DNA of 64,000 nucleotides from GCA-003244245 sp052390115 (GTDB lineage Bacteria; Actinomycetota; Actinomycetes; Mycobacteriales; Pseudonocardiaceae): the NCBI GenBank assembly GCA_052390115.1, contig JBQTHE010000033.1:1-64000 (forward strand), in the 5' to 3' direction. The position numbers were made by a program, and so were the translations under genes. Positions 34,089 to 42,046 of this stretch are shown here, in pieces. Every line of letters starts with the position of its first letter. Within the stretch, counting starts at the first letter, position 1. A model generated the notes under the pieces. It was given only the letters and a program-made list of their open reading frames with translations, did no database searches and was not told the origin of the DNA.

Positions 34089-35363
34089 GTGAGGCGCAAC
34101 CCGGTGCGGACCCTGGTGCGGGCGCTTGATGGCGACGCCGCGCCGTGGGACGTGCTGCCGGCGCTGGCGCAGCGATCCCGCCGGCGCGGGTTGGCACCGC
34201 CGGCCGCCCTGATCGGTGACTGGTTCGGCGGGACCGCCGTGATCGCCCCTTCGGTGCGGATCCGGGCGCTACCCGCTGGTCGAGCCTTCCCGCAGGGCAG
34301 CGCGGGCGAGCTTGGCGGGCCGGTCGGCGGCGGATGGATCGGCTATCTCGGCTACGGCCTGGCCGACCCACGACCCGCCTTGCGCCGGCTCCCCCTAGCG
34401 GCCGGAGGCTGGGCAGATCATGTGCTGCGCCGCGACAACTCCGGGCGCTGGTGGTTCGAGGCGCTCAGCGATCCGAGTCCCGCGCTGATCGCCGAGCTCG
34501 CCGGGATCGTGGCGTGCGCTGGCGCTGCACCGCAGCCGCGCCAGTGGCGCTGCACTGACCTCGATGCCCCCGACCCCGAGGACTACCGCAAGGCCGTACG
34601 GCTGGCCAAAGAGGAGATCGCAGCGGGCGAGATCTACCAGGTCAACGTGTGCACCAGATTCGAGGCACGCTTCGCCGGCGATCCGGTGCAGGTCTTCGCC
34701 GCCGGAGTCGCCCAGCAGCGCCCGCGGCGGGCGGCGCTGGTGACCGGACGGTGGGGTGCCGTGGCGTCGCTGTCCCCCGAGCTGTTCCTGTCCCGCCGGG
34801 GCAGGTCGGTGCGAACCGCACCGATCAAGGGCACGCTGCCCCGGCGAGGCCCCTCGGATGCGGGCAACGCCGCGGCGCTGCGGGCGTCGGCCAAGGACGT
34901 CGCGGAGAACGTGATGATCGTCGACATGGCCCGAAACGACCTGGGCCGGGTGTGCACCACCGGCAGCGTCGCCGTGCCGCAGCTACTCGAGGTCCAGCCG
35001 CACCCCGGGGTATGGCACCTGGTGTCCGCCGTGACCGGGCAGCTCGCGGCGGGGACCGACGATGCCGCTCTGCTGGCCGCGACCTTTCCGCCCGCCTCGG
35101 TCACCGGCGCACCCAAACACCGCGCGCTGGAGGTGATCGCCGCGTTGGAGCGGGGGCCGCGCGAGGTGTACTGCGGCGCGGTGGGGATGGCCTCGCCGGT
35201 CGCGGGCACCGAGTTCAACGTGGCCATCCGGACCCTGGAGTTCCACCGCGATCGGGTTTGGTTCGGGGTAGGGGGCGGCATCACCGCCGACTCCGACGCC
35301 GACGCCGAATGGGCGGAATGCCACACCAAAGCCGCCCCCCTGCGGACCCTCCTGCGCCTGTGA
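34089..35363 (+). CDS. pabB: Aminodeoxychorismate synthase component I (PabB-like)
   Basis: 424 residues from GTG 34089. The chorismate-binding domain shows YRKAVRLAKEEIAAGEIYQVN, SPELFLSRRGRSVRTAPIKGT with the PIKGT motif of the PabB/TrpE family, VENVMIVDMARNDLGRV-type ENVMIVDMARNDLGRVC, HLVSAVTGQL and PPASVTGAPKHRALE, ending GVGGGITADSDADAEW. It aminates chorismate to 4-amino-4-deoxychorismate for folate; no pabA or pabC is adjacent. The N-terminal ~130 residues are less conserved and include GGWIGYLGYGLAD. A strong hairpin lies beyond its stop. Confidence 0.9.
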   Translation: MRRNPVRTLVRALDGDAAPWDVLPALAQRSRRRGLAPPAALIGDWFGGTAVIAPSVRIRALPAGRAFPQGSAGELGGPVGGGWIGYLGYGLADPRPALRRLPLAAGGWADHVLRRDNSGRWWFEALSDPSPALIAELAGIVACAGAAPQPRQWRCTDLDAPDPEDYRKAVRLAKEEIAAGEIYQVNVCTRFEARFAGDPVQVFAAGVAQQRPRRAALVTGRWGAVASLSPELFLSRRGRSVRTAPIKGTLPRRGPSDAGNAAALRASAKDVAENVMIVDMARNDLGRVCTTGSVAVPQLLEVQPHPGVWHLVSAVTGQLAAGTDDAALLAATFPPASVTGAPKHRALEVIAALERGPREVYCGAVGMASPVAGTEFNVAIRTLEFHRDRVWFGVGGGITADSDADAEWAECHTKAAPLRTLLRL

Positions 35364-35388
35364 GCCAAGCGCTGCGCAGTACCGCTGT

Positions 35389-35440
35389 CTGGATGCAGAA
35401 CGCGGTAATCGGGCCTCGGATTACCGCGTTCTGCATCCAG
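35389..35440. repeat. Palindromic repeat family B, copy 2 (probable bidirectional terminator)
   Basis: Perfect 22-base arms: 35389-35410 beginning CTGGATGCAGAACGCGG, and the complement 35419-35440, with an 8-base loop. It lies between the convergent pabB and prolyl oligopeptidase genes, an ideal site for a bidirectional terminator. The arm core is shared with copies at 10923, 41971 and 45619. Confidence 0.85.
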
Positions 35441-35450
35441 AACGCGGTTC

Positions 35451-37547
35451 CTAGGGTGAGAGGTGTTGCCAGAGGAACTCGTAGGTTAGGGCGGACATGA
35501 AGGCCGCCTGCTCGTTGTCCGCCGCGCCGCCGTGGCCGCCTTCGATGTTCTCGTAGTAGGTGACCGGCAGGCCGTACTCGCGCATCCGGGCCACCAGCTT
35601 GCGGGCATGCCCGGGGTGCACGCGGTCGTCGCGGGTGGAGGTGGTGAGCAGGGTCGGCGGGTAGCGGCGCCCGGCGCGCAGCTGGTGGTAGGGGGAGAAG
35701 CGCAGCAGGTGCTCGCGTTCGGCCGGGTCGTCGGGGTCGCCGTACTCGGCGGTCCAGGATGCGCCGGCCAGCAGCGTGTGGTAGCGCAGCATGTCGAGCA
35801 GCGGTACGGCACCGACGATGGCGCCGAACAGCTCCGGGTAATGGGTGAGCATCACGCCCACGAGCAGCCCACCGTTGCTGCCGCCCTGGGCACCGAGGCG
35901 GGGCGGTGTGGTGAGGCCGGTTGTGACCAGATCCCGAGCCACGGCGGCGAAGTCCTCGTAGACCAGGTGGCGGTCGTGCTTGAGCGCGGCGCTATGCCAA
36001 CGCGGGCCGTACTCGCCGCCACCTCGGATGTTGGCGACGGCGTAGCAGCCGCCGCGGGCCGTCCAGGCCCGGCCCAAACCACCACGGTAACCGGGTTGCA
36101 GGGATATCTCGAAGCCGCCATAGCCGTACAGCAGAGTGGGCCAGCCGCCGGGCGGCACGGCCGAGTCGGGCGCCACCACGAAGTACGGGATCCGGGTGCC
36201 GTCGTCGGAGACCGCGAAGTGCTGATGCACGGCAAGACCGGCACTGTCGAACAAGGACGGCGCTCGCTTGAGCACAACGGCCGGACCTGTGCCGATGGTC
36301 CCGATGGCCAGGGCGGACGGGGTCAGGAAACCGTCCACGTCAAGCAGGTACTCGTCGTCGATGCGCGAGTCGGTACCCCACGCGCTCGCCGTGCACAGCG
36401 GCGGCGTGCCGGTCAGCGGCGTGGCCTGCCAGCCCTGCGCCGGTGTCAGCACCGAGAGCTGGCTGACCACGTCGCGCATCACGTCCAGGATCAGGTGGTA
36501 GCGGGTCCAGCGGTAGCCGGCCAGCGAGGTGCGCTCGTCGGGGGTGAACAGCACTCGCAGGCCCGCGCCGGCGGCACCGCGAGCCATGAACTCGTCGAAG
36601 TCGGCGACCAGCAGGCAACCCGCCGGATACGTCTGGCCGACCATCCACTCGCTGCGCAGCTCGATCAACAGCCACTGCCGGTGCACGCCGACGATCGCGT
36701 CGTCGGGCACCTCGACGCGGCGAAGCCGCTCCCCGCAACGCTGATACAGCTCGGAACGGTAGAAGTCCAGCCTCCGCCGGACGAAGTCGCGCTCGAAACC
36801 GTCGGTGTCGTCATGGTAGGCCGACACGCTGATGTCGTCGGGCGTGCCCTCATACACCAGCTCAGCCTCAGCCAGCGGCGTGCCGCGGCGCCATTGCCGG
36901 ACCATACGCGGGTACCCGCTGGTGGTGAGCGTTCCCGGGCCGAAGTCGGTACCGACGTAAATGCTGCCGGCATCGATCCAGCCCACTCTGGACTTCGCCT
37001 CGGGCAGCTGGAAGCCGTCGGCGACGAACTCGCGGCGCTCGATGTCGAACTCCCGCACTACGCCCGCGTCCGCACCGCCCCTCGACAGCGAGACCAGCGC
37101 CCGCCGGTACTGCGCCTCCCCGTACTGCGCCTTTCGGCGCTGGAGCCGCAGGCACTGCGCGCCGTGGAAGACCCAGTTCTCGTCCTCGTCGCGCGCCAGC
37201 GCATCCACGTCAAGCAGGATCTCCCAGTCCGGCCGCTCCTTGCGGTACTCGGCGAGGGTGGTCCGCCGCCATAGGCCGCGGGGGTGCTCGCGATCCCGCC
37301 AGAAGTTGTACCGGTACCCGCCGCGCCGGGTGATATAGGGGATACGGTCCGTCGAGTCGAGCACCTCACGGATCTCGGCGCGCAAGGTCTCGAACCGGGA
37401 CCCACCGGTCAGCTCCGCGACGGTCTCGGCATTGCGTTCCCGCACCCAGGACAGTGCCCGCTCACCTGTCACGTCCTCCAGCCACAAATACGGGTCGCCC
37501 GCGACCCGTGAGTGGCGATGCGAGCCATAACTCGCATCGCCACTCAC
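35451..37547 (-). CDS. Prolyl oligopeptidase family (S9A) serine peptidase
   Basis: 698 residues. The N-terminal seven-bladed propeller begins at DPYLWLEDVTGERAL. The C-terminal alpha/beta-hydrolase domain has the nucleophile Ser557 in GGSNGGLL, the aspartate at 640/641 in STRDDRVHPGHA and His672 in EGGHGGAADN. No signal peptide, so probably cytoplasmic; it cleaves short peptides after proline or similar. The only possible start upstream of the conserved DPYLWLE is the GTG at 37547, which lies in the arm of a palindromic repeat. The first 15 residues are therefore repeat-encoded. The GTG overlaps the rsmI stop. Confidence 0.9.
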   Translation of the reverse strand: MSGDASYGSHRHSRVAGDPYLWLEDVTGERALSWVRERNAETVAELTGGSRFETLRAEIREVLDSTDRIPYITRRGGYRYNFWRDREHPRGLWRRTTLAEYRKERPDWEILLDVDALARDEDENWVFHGAQCLRLQRRKAQYGEAQYRRALVSLSRGGADAGVVREFDIERREFVADGFQLPEAKSRVGWIDAGSIYVGTDFGPGTLTTSGYPRMVRQWRRGTPLAEAELVYEGTPDDISVSAYHDDTDGFERDFVRRRLDFYRSELYQRCGERLRRVEVPDDAIVGVHRQWLLIELRSEWMVGQTYPAGCLLVADFDEFMARGAAGAGLRVLFTPDERTSLAGYRWTRYHLILDVMRDVVSQLSVLTPAQGWQATPLTGTPPLCTASAWGTDSRIDDEYLLDVDGFLTPSALAIGTIGTGPAVVLKRAPSLFDSAGLAVHQHFAVSDDGTRIPYFVVAPDSAVPPGGWPTLLYGYGGFEISLQPGYRGGLGRAWTARGGCYAVANIRGGGEYGPRWHSAALKHDRHLVYEDFAAVARDLVTTGLTTPPRLGAQGGSNGGLLVGVMLTHYPELFGAIVGAVPLLDMLRYHTLLAGASWTAEYGDPDDPAEREHLLRFSPYHQLRAGRRYPPTLLTTSTRDDRVHPGHARKLVARMREYGLPVTYYENIEGGHGGAADNEQAAFMSALTYEFLWQHLSP

Positions 37548-37551
37548 GGGT
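37504..37551. repeat. Palindromic repeat family A, copy 2, at the rsmI/peptidase junction
   Basis: Perfect 21-base arms: 37504-37524 beginning ACCCGTGAGTGGCGATG, and the complement 37531-37551, with a 6-base loop. The right arm contains both the rsmI stop (TGA) and the peptidase GTG start. The palindrome encodes the first ~15 residues of the peptidase. Same arm sequence as at 19868-19915. Confidence 0.88.
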
Positions 37552-38398
37552 TGTCCACAGCTGCTTGGTAGAGGTCCCGCTTGCCGACGCCGGGGTGGGC
37601 GGCCGCCACGGCGGCGACGGCCTCCTTGAGCCGCTCCCCCGCGGCGACCCGCTCGGTGACCTCACTGACAAGGTCGGCCACATCGGGCGGACCAGCCGGT
37701 GGTGCACCCGACAGCACGATGGTGATCTCGCCGCGCACCCCGCCGGCCGCCCACTGGGCAAGCGCGCCCAGCCCACCACGGCGCACCTCCTCGTAGGGCT
37801 TGGTGAGCTCCCGGCACACCACCGCCGCCCGGCCGGGCCCGAGCACCTCAGCCGCCTGGGTCAGCGTCGTGGCCAGCCGGTGCGGTGACTCGAAGAACAC
37901 GCAGGTGCGCTCCTCGCCGGCGAGGCCGGCCAGCCACCGCCGGCGGGGACCGGCCCGGCGCGGCGCGAATCCCTCGAAGCAGAACCGTTCGCAGGGCAAC
38001 CCGGAGACGGCCAGCGCGGTGGTCACCGCCGACGGGCCGGGCACGCAGGTCACCCGCAGGCCCTCCTGCACGCATGCCGCCACCAGCCGGAAACCGGGAT
38101 CGGACACCGCGGGCATCCCGGCGTCGGTCACCAGCAGCACCGTCGCGCCGTTGCGGATCGCCGCCAGCAGCGCGGGGATGCGGGCCGCCTCCACCGCGTC
38201 GTAGTGCGAGACGACCCGGCCGGTGACGGTCACGCCCAGCGCCGCGGCCAGCGACCGCAACCGGCGGGTGTCCTCGGCGGCCACCACGTGCGCGCTACCC
38301 AGTGCCTCGATCAGGCGGGCCGAGGCGTCCCGGGAGTCACCCAGGGGGGTAGCCGCCAGCACCAGAGCCCCGAACTCCGAGCCCTGGATTCCTTGCAC
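37544..38398 (-). CDS. rsmI: 16S rRNA (cytidine1402-2'-O)-methyltransferase
   Basis: 284 residues from GTG 38398. Tetrapyrrole methylase fold: LVLAATPLGDSRDASARLIE, VVAAEDTRRLRSL, the signature VLLVTDAGMPAVSDPGFRLV, CVPGPSAVTTALAVSGLP and FFESPHRLATTL. RsmI methylates the ribose of C1402 in the decoding centre. It is divergent from pmt with only 24 bases between the starts, so the two share a very compact promoter region. The mycobacterial pair Rv1003/Rv1002c has the same arrangement. The stop codon lies in a palindromic repeat. Confidence 0.94.
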   Translation of the reverse strand: MQGIQGSEFGALVLAATPLGDSRDASARLIEALGSAHVVAAEDTRRLRSLAAALGVTVTGRVVSHYDAVEAARIPALLAAIRNGATVLLVTDAGMPAVSDPGFRLVAACVQEGLRVTCVPGPSAVTTALAVSGLPCERFCFEGFAPRRAGPRRRWLAGLAGEERTCVFFESPHRLATTLTQAAEVLGPGRAAVVCRELTKPYEEVRRGGLGALAQWAAGGVRGEITIVLSGAPPAGPPDVADLVSEVTERVAAGERLKEAVAAVAAAHPGVGKRDLYQAAVDNP

Positions 38399-38422
38399 AC
38401 CGCCCAGCTTACGATCGGGCCC

Positions 38423-39997
38423 GTGGCGATGGTCCGGGAGGCGAGGCCCGACACCCCGATGGTCGGTGTCGCCTCGATGCCTCCGGAGCCGACCAGACCG
38501 GCCGGTCCATTGCAGTGGCTGGTGCCGCGCCCGCTCACCGACCGGCGGCGGAGCTGGGCGGTGACGCTGGGTCTGACCCTGATCGCCGGTCTGGTGCGGC
38601 TGTGGAATCTGGGCCTGCCCACCGACGGCGGCACCCCGGTGTTCGACGAGAAGCACTACGCGCCGCAGGCCTGGCAGATGCTGCGCAATGGCGGGGTGGA
38701 GGACAACCCGGGTTACGAGCTCGTCGTGCACCCGCCGCTGGGCAAGCAGCTCATCGCGCTGGGTGAGCTGCTGATGGGCTACAACGGCTGGGGGTGGCGA
38801 CTGTCCGCCGCGCTGGCCGGCACGGTGTGCGTGCTGCTCATCGTGCGGATCGTGCGCCGGATGACCCGATCGACACTGCTGGGCGGGATCGCCGGGGTGC
38901 TGCTCATCGCCGACGGCGTCAGCCACGTGCAGTCGCGCATCGGCATGCTCGACGTCTTCGTCGCGATGTTCGTCCTCGCGGCGTTCGGCTGCCTGGTCAT
39001 CGACCGGGAGCAGGTGCACTCGCGGCTGGCCACGGTGGTCCGGGAAGGTCGTGTCGCCGACACCGGCTTCGGGCCACGGCTGGGGGTGCGCTGGTGGCGC
39101 TTCGGGGCCGGTGTGCTGCTCGGGCTGGCCTGCGCCACGAAGTGGTCCGGGGTGTATTACCTGGTCGCGTTCGCCGCGATGAGCCTGCTGTGGGATGCCT
39201 GCGCGCGGCGCACCGCGGGCGTCCGTAGACCCTGGGCGGGCATCCTGGCCCGGGACCTCGGGCCGTCGTCGTGGGCGATGGCATTGGTGCCGGTCGGAGC
39301 CTATCTCACGACGTGGTGGGCGTGGTTGGGCAGCGAGACCGGTATCGACCGGCACGTAGTGGGCAGCAAGATCGGCACGGACGGCCTGCTCTCCTTCGTG
39401 CCGGGGGCGCTGCGCGCGCTGTGGTATTACAGCGCCGCGGTACTGCATTACCACGAGGGGCTGGTCACCCCAGCCCAGCCACATCCGTGGGAGTCCAAAC
39501 CGTGGAGCTGGCCGATGGGGCTTCGGCCGATGCTCTACTACTACGAGTCCGGTGCCGCCGCTGCTGGCTGCGGGCGGGAGGACTGCGTCGCCACAGTGAT
39601 GCTCGTGGGCACCCCGGCGCTGTGGTGGGTCGCGCTGCCCGTGCTGGGCTGGGCGCTGTGGCAGGCAGCCAGCGGACCGGACTGGCGCTATGCGGCGGCG
39701 CTGACCGGCTACGCCGCCGGCTGGCTGCCCTGGTTGTTCAACATCGACCGCCAGATGTACTTCTTCTACATGACGCCGGTAGCGCCATTCCTGGTCATCG
39801 CGGTGACGCTGGCGTTGGGCGAGATACTCGGCCGGGCTCAGGATGGCGTCGAGCGGCGAGGCACGGGGCTGCTGGTGGTCTCGCTATACATCGGTCTCGT
39901 GATGGCCAACTTCATCTGGCTCTGGCCGATCCTCACCGGTGGCTCGATCACTCCGGAGCACTGGAACGCCCAGCTCTGGCTACCTTCCTGGCGCTGA
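38423..39997 (+). CDS. pmt: Polyprenol-phosphate-mannose--protein O-mannosyltransferase
   Basis: 524 residues from GTG 38423 (ATG 38429 also possible). A GT39 membrane protein with about 11 helices. The first extracytoplasmic loop carries FDEKHYAPQAWQ, where the DE pair is catalytic, and VVHPPLGKQLIALGE; later YLTTWWAWLGS, YHEGLVTPAQPHPWES-like HYHEGLVTPAQPHPWESKPW, and the C-terminal NIDRQMYFFYMTPVAPFLV. It transfers mannose from polyprenyl phosphomannose to Ser/Thr of secreted proteins. Rv1002c is the mycobacterial homologue. Divergent from rsmI. Confidence 0.94.
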   Translation: MAMVREARPDTPMVGVASMPPEPTRPAGPLQWLVPRPLTDRRRSWAVTLGLTLIAGLVRLWNLGLPTDGGTPVFDEKHYAPQAWQMLRNGGVEDNPGYELVVHPPLGKQLIALGELLMGYNGWGWRLSAALAGTVCVLLIVRIVRRMTRSTLLGGIAGVLLIADGVSHVQSRIGMLDVFVAMFVLAAFGCLVIDREQVHSRLATVVREGRVADTGFGPRLGVRWWRFGAGVLLGLACATKWSGVYYLVAFAAMSLLWDACARRTAGVRRPWAGILARDLGPSSWAMALVPVGAYLTTWWAWLGSETGIDRHVVGSKIGTDGLLSFVPGALRALWYYSAAVLHYHEGLVTPAQPHPWESKPWSWPMGLRPMLYYYESGAAAAGCGREDCVATVMLVGTPALWWVALPVLGWALWQAASGPDWRYAAALTGYAAGWLPWLFNIDRQMYFFYMTPVAPFLVIAVTLALGEILGRAQDGVERRGTGLLVVSLYIGLVMANFIWLWPILTGGSITPEHWNAQLWLPSWR

Positions 39998-40010
39998 ATC
40001 ATCCTCCTGG

Positions 40011-40493
40011 TCAGGCTAGCTGGATCGTGTCACCGGAGACCGTGATCTGGCGTGGCGCGAGTGACCTTGACGCGGGGCCGTTGACGACCGATCCGTCGGC
40101 GATGGCGTACTTGCTCCCGTGGCAGGGGCAGTCGATCGTCCCGGACGCCACCTTGTTCACCGTGCAGCCCTGGTGGGTGCAGACCGCGGAGAACGCCATG
40201 AACGCTCCCGGCGTCGGTTGGGTCACCACGACCTCTTGGTCGGCGAATACCGCCCCGCCACCCACCGGGATGTCGGCAGTGTTTGCCAGCGGCTGGCCTC
40301 CCGTGCCTTCCGAGCCTGCGGGCGGGGCATCCGGCGCACCGGGAGCTTCCGGTTCGAATGGGGCTTGTGCCGGTGGAGCCGAATCCCCGGAGCTGCTGCA
40401 TGCGGCAAGCGTGGCGGAGACAGCCAGGATCCCAGTACCCGCCACGACGGCGCGCCGGGTCACTTCAGATCCTTGGGGGGTGTGGTGGGACAT
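40011..40493 (-). CDS. Tat-exported Rieske [2Fe-2S] lipoprotein
   Basis: 160 residues from ATG 40493 (AAGGAG upstream). The N-terminus has a twin-arginine, TRRAVVAGTGILAVSATLAA, followed by a cysteine in a lipobox-like LAAC at about residue 32. A proline/alanine linker leads to the Rieske domain with both cluster motifs, CTHQGC and CPCHGSKY. It would be a membrane-anchored extracytoplasmic electron carrier; no partner oxidoreductase is adjacent. It converges on pmt, 13 bases apart. The N-terminal Tat signal fits export of the pre-assembled cluster. Confidence 0.9.
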   Translation of the reverse strand: MSHHTPQGSEVTRRAVVAGTGILAVSATLAACSSSGDSAPPAQAPFEPEAPGAPDAPPAGSEGTGGQPLANTADIPVGGGAVFADQEVVVTQPTPGAFMAFSAVCTHQGCTVNKVASGTIDCPCHGSKYAIADGSVVNGPASRSLAPRQITVSGDTIQLA

Positions 40494-40891
40494 CGTCACT
40501 CCTTGTCAGTAGCAGGCCAGCGGCAAGTCGGTGGGGGTCACACAGTAGGGCGCATCACTGTACGTGTCACCAGAGGGTTATGTCTTTCACTCGAGGTAAC
40601 GATAACTCTCGACCGTTGAGTCCAAAAGAGTGGACACACTCCAGGACTGTCACTCACTTGAGGTAGCGCCGTACTGCGAAGTGGAAGGTGAGACAGGATA
40701 TGAGACCTTGTCAAACGCCAGCGTTCTCCAGCAGAAGGTGATCGATACGATTCAGATCCGAGATCTCGACGGGCTGCGCGATCTACCCCCACGTAACTAT
40801 ATGTATACGAGCCCCGCTCGGCCTGCTTATATCTCCCAAGTCCGAACCACCTACCGTCCGGAAACGAATGTCTGGCATGACGAGGGATGCG
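40494..40891 (+). other. AT-richer intergenic region upstream of a small regulator-like gene
   Basis: About 400 bases with no convincing gene. It is visibly lower in G+C than the surroundings, with runs such as GTAACTATATGTATACG (40794-40810) and several short TCACT/GAGGTA motifs (40587-40595 and 40651-40664). It could hold the promoter of the 40892 gene and of the Rieske gene. The composition suggests foreign or non-coding origin. No clear hexamers or terminator were assigned. Confidence 0.35.
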
Positions 40892-41197
40892 ATGGCTAAT
40901 GGGGCCGGGCACGTCTCCGCCCAGGCCCACGGAGTTCCGCTGCACCGCCGAAACCGAGGCCGCCGTGCCGAAGAGCTGTACTCGGCCGGTTCCGTCCGCA
41001 CCAAACCCGTGCGACGCAGTGTGGACCTGTCCCCCACCTACCACGTCAAGCTTACCCAGTGGTGCGCCGAGACCGCGGATCTGATCGGCACCCCCCGCGT
41101 CACCGGGCAGGACGTCATCCGGGCCCTGGTTGCTCGGCTACTGATGGACGAGGCCCTCGCTCGGCGGATTCGAGCCGACCTCAGCATCGATCTCTGA
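40892..41197 (+). CDS. Hypothetical protein with antitoxin/ribbon-helix-helix-like C-terminus
   Basis: 101 residues from ATG 40892 (GAGGG five bases upstream; a longer start at 40868 exists). The N-terminal half is basic (HRRNRGRRAEELY). The C-terminal half, VRRSVDLSPTYHVKLTQWC and TGQDVIRALVARLLMDEALA, then RRIRADLSIDL, has the strand-helix-helix rhythm of partition or antitoxin-like small DNA-binding proteins. I do not recognise a named family. It converges on the dienelactone hydrolase gene with four bases between stops. No toxin-like neighbour is seen. Confidence 0.55.
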   Translation: MANGAGHVSAQAHGVPLHRRNRGRRAEELYSAGSVRTKPVRRSVDLSPTYHVKLTQWCAETADLIGTPRVTGQDVIRALVARLLMDEALARRIRADLSIDL

Positions 41198-41201
41198 GCG
41201 T

Positions 41202-41939
41202 TCACGATCCCGGCGTCGGGCCGGTGGGGCGGTTGGATACATCGCGCTGCGCCAGATGCTCGCGCAGGAACCCCACCGTGGCGTCCCAGGCCTTGGCGGC
41301 CTGCTCCGGGTCGTAAGTGCCGATCAGATTCTCGTCGTTGAAGAAGGCGTGCCCGGCCGGGTAGAAACGGAAGTCAGGCTTACGGCCGGACTGCCGTTCG
41401 ATGGTGGCTGCGAGTTCACGGACCTGGTCGGTGCTCTGCATCTCGTCGCGCTCGCCGAAGTGGCCCAGCAGCGGGGCGGAGAGGTTCTCGAAGCTCGGGT
41501 ACCGCTCACCGAGCACGCCATAGAACGGTACTGCAGCGCCGATCTTGTCGCCCTGCTGGGCCGCGAGCACCAGCACGAAGCCGCCGCCCATGCAGAAGCC
41601 CACTGCGCCGATCGTGGCGCTGGTGACCGCGTCGTGACCCAGCAGGTAGTCCACCGCACCACCCAAGTCGCGGGCCGCACGGTCCGCGGGTAGATCCTGC
41701 ATCAGCTGGCTCGCCTCGTCGGCGTCATGGGTGGTGGCGCCGCCGAAGAGATCGGGGGCCAGAGTGACGAAGCCCTCTGCGGCCAGCCGGTTCGCCACGT
41801 CGACGATGTGGCTGGTCAACCCCCACCATTCCTGGATCACCACGACGCCCGGCCCGCTGCCCCCGTCCGGCAGCGCGAGATACCCATACGCACTGCCCCC
41901 GTTGGACCCAAACTTGACGTTCTGCACCACGTTCCCCAT
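41202..41939 (-). CDS. Dienelactone hydrolase family protein
   Basis: 245 residues, alpha/beta-hydrolase. The family motifs are QEWWGLTSHI (glutamate that activates the nucleophile), GAVGFCMGGGFVLVLA with cysteine as nucleophile, HFGERDEMQS with the aspartate, and PAGHAFFNDEN with the histidine. Such enzymes hydrolyse cyclic lactones or esters, but most homologues outside chlorocatechol clusters have unknown substrates. No aromatic degradation genes are near. Start ATG at 41939. A family B palindrome separates it from the exporter stop downstream of the next minus-strand gene. Confidence 0.9.
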   Translation of the reverse strand: MGNVVQNVKFGSNGGSAYGYLALPDGGSGPGVVVIQEWWGLTSHIVDVANRLAAEGFVTLAPDLFGGATTHDADEASQLMQDLPADRAARDLGGAVDYLLGHDAVTSATIGAVGFCMGGGFVLVLAAQQGDKIGAAVPFYGVLGERYPSFENLSAPLLGHFGERDEMQSTDQVRELAATIERQSGRKPDFRFYPAGHAFFNDENLIGTYDPEQAAKAWDATVGFLREHLAQRDVSNRPTGPTPGS

Positions 41940-41970
41940 ACCCCCAATCCCACCACAGCCGACTCAGCCC

Positions 41971-42036
41971 CCGCGTTCTGGATGCAGACTGCAGCTATCT
42001 GCCCACGAATGGGTGCTGTCTGCTACCAGAACGCGG
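41971..42036. repeat. Palindromic repeat family B, copy 3 (imperfect)
   Basis: Arms CCGCGTTCTGGATGCAGA (41971-41988) and 42019-42036 pair except for two adjacent positions (TA for AT). It lies just downstream of the ABC exporter stop and upstream of the dienelactone hydrolase start on the minus strand, so it may terminate the exporter transcript. Confidence 0.75.
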
Positions 42037-42046
42037 CAACGCGAGG

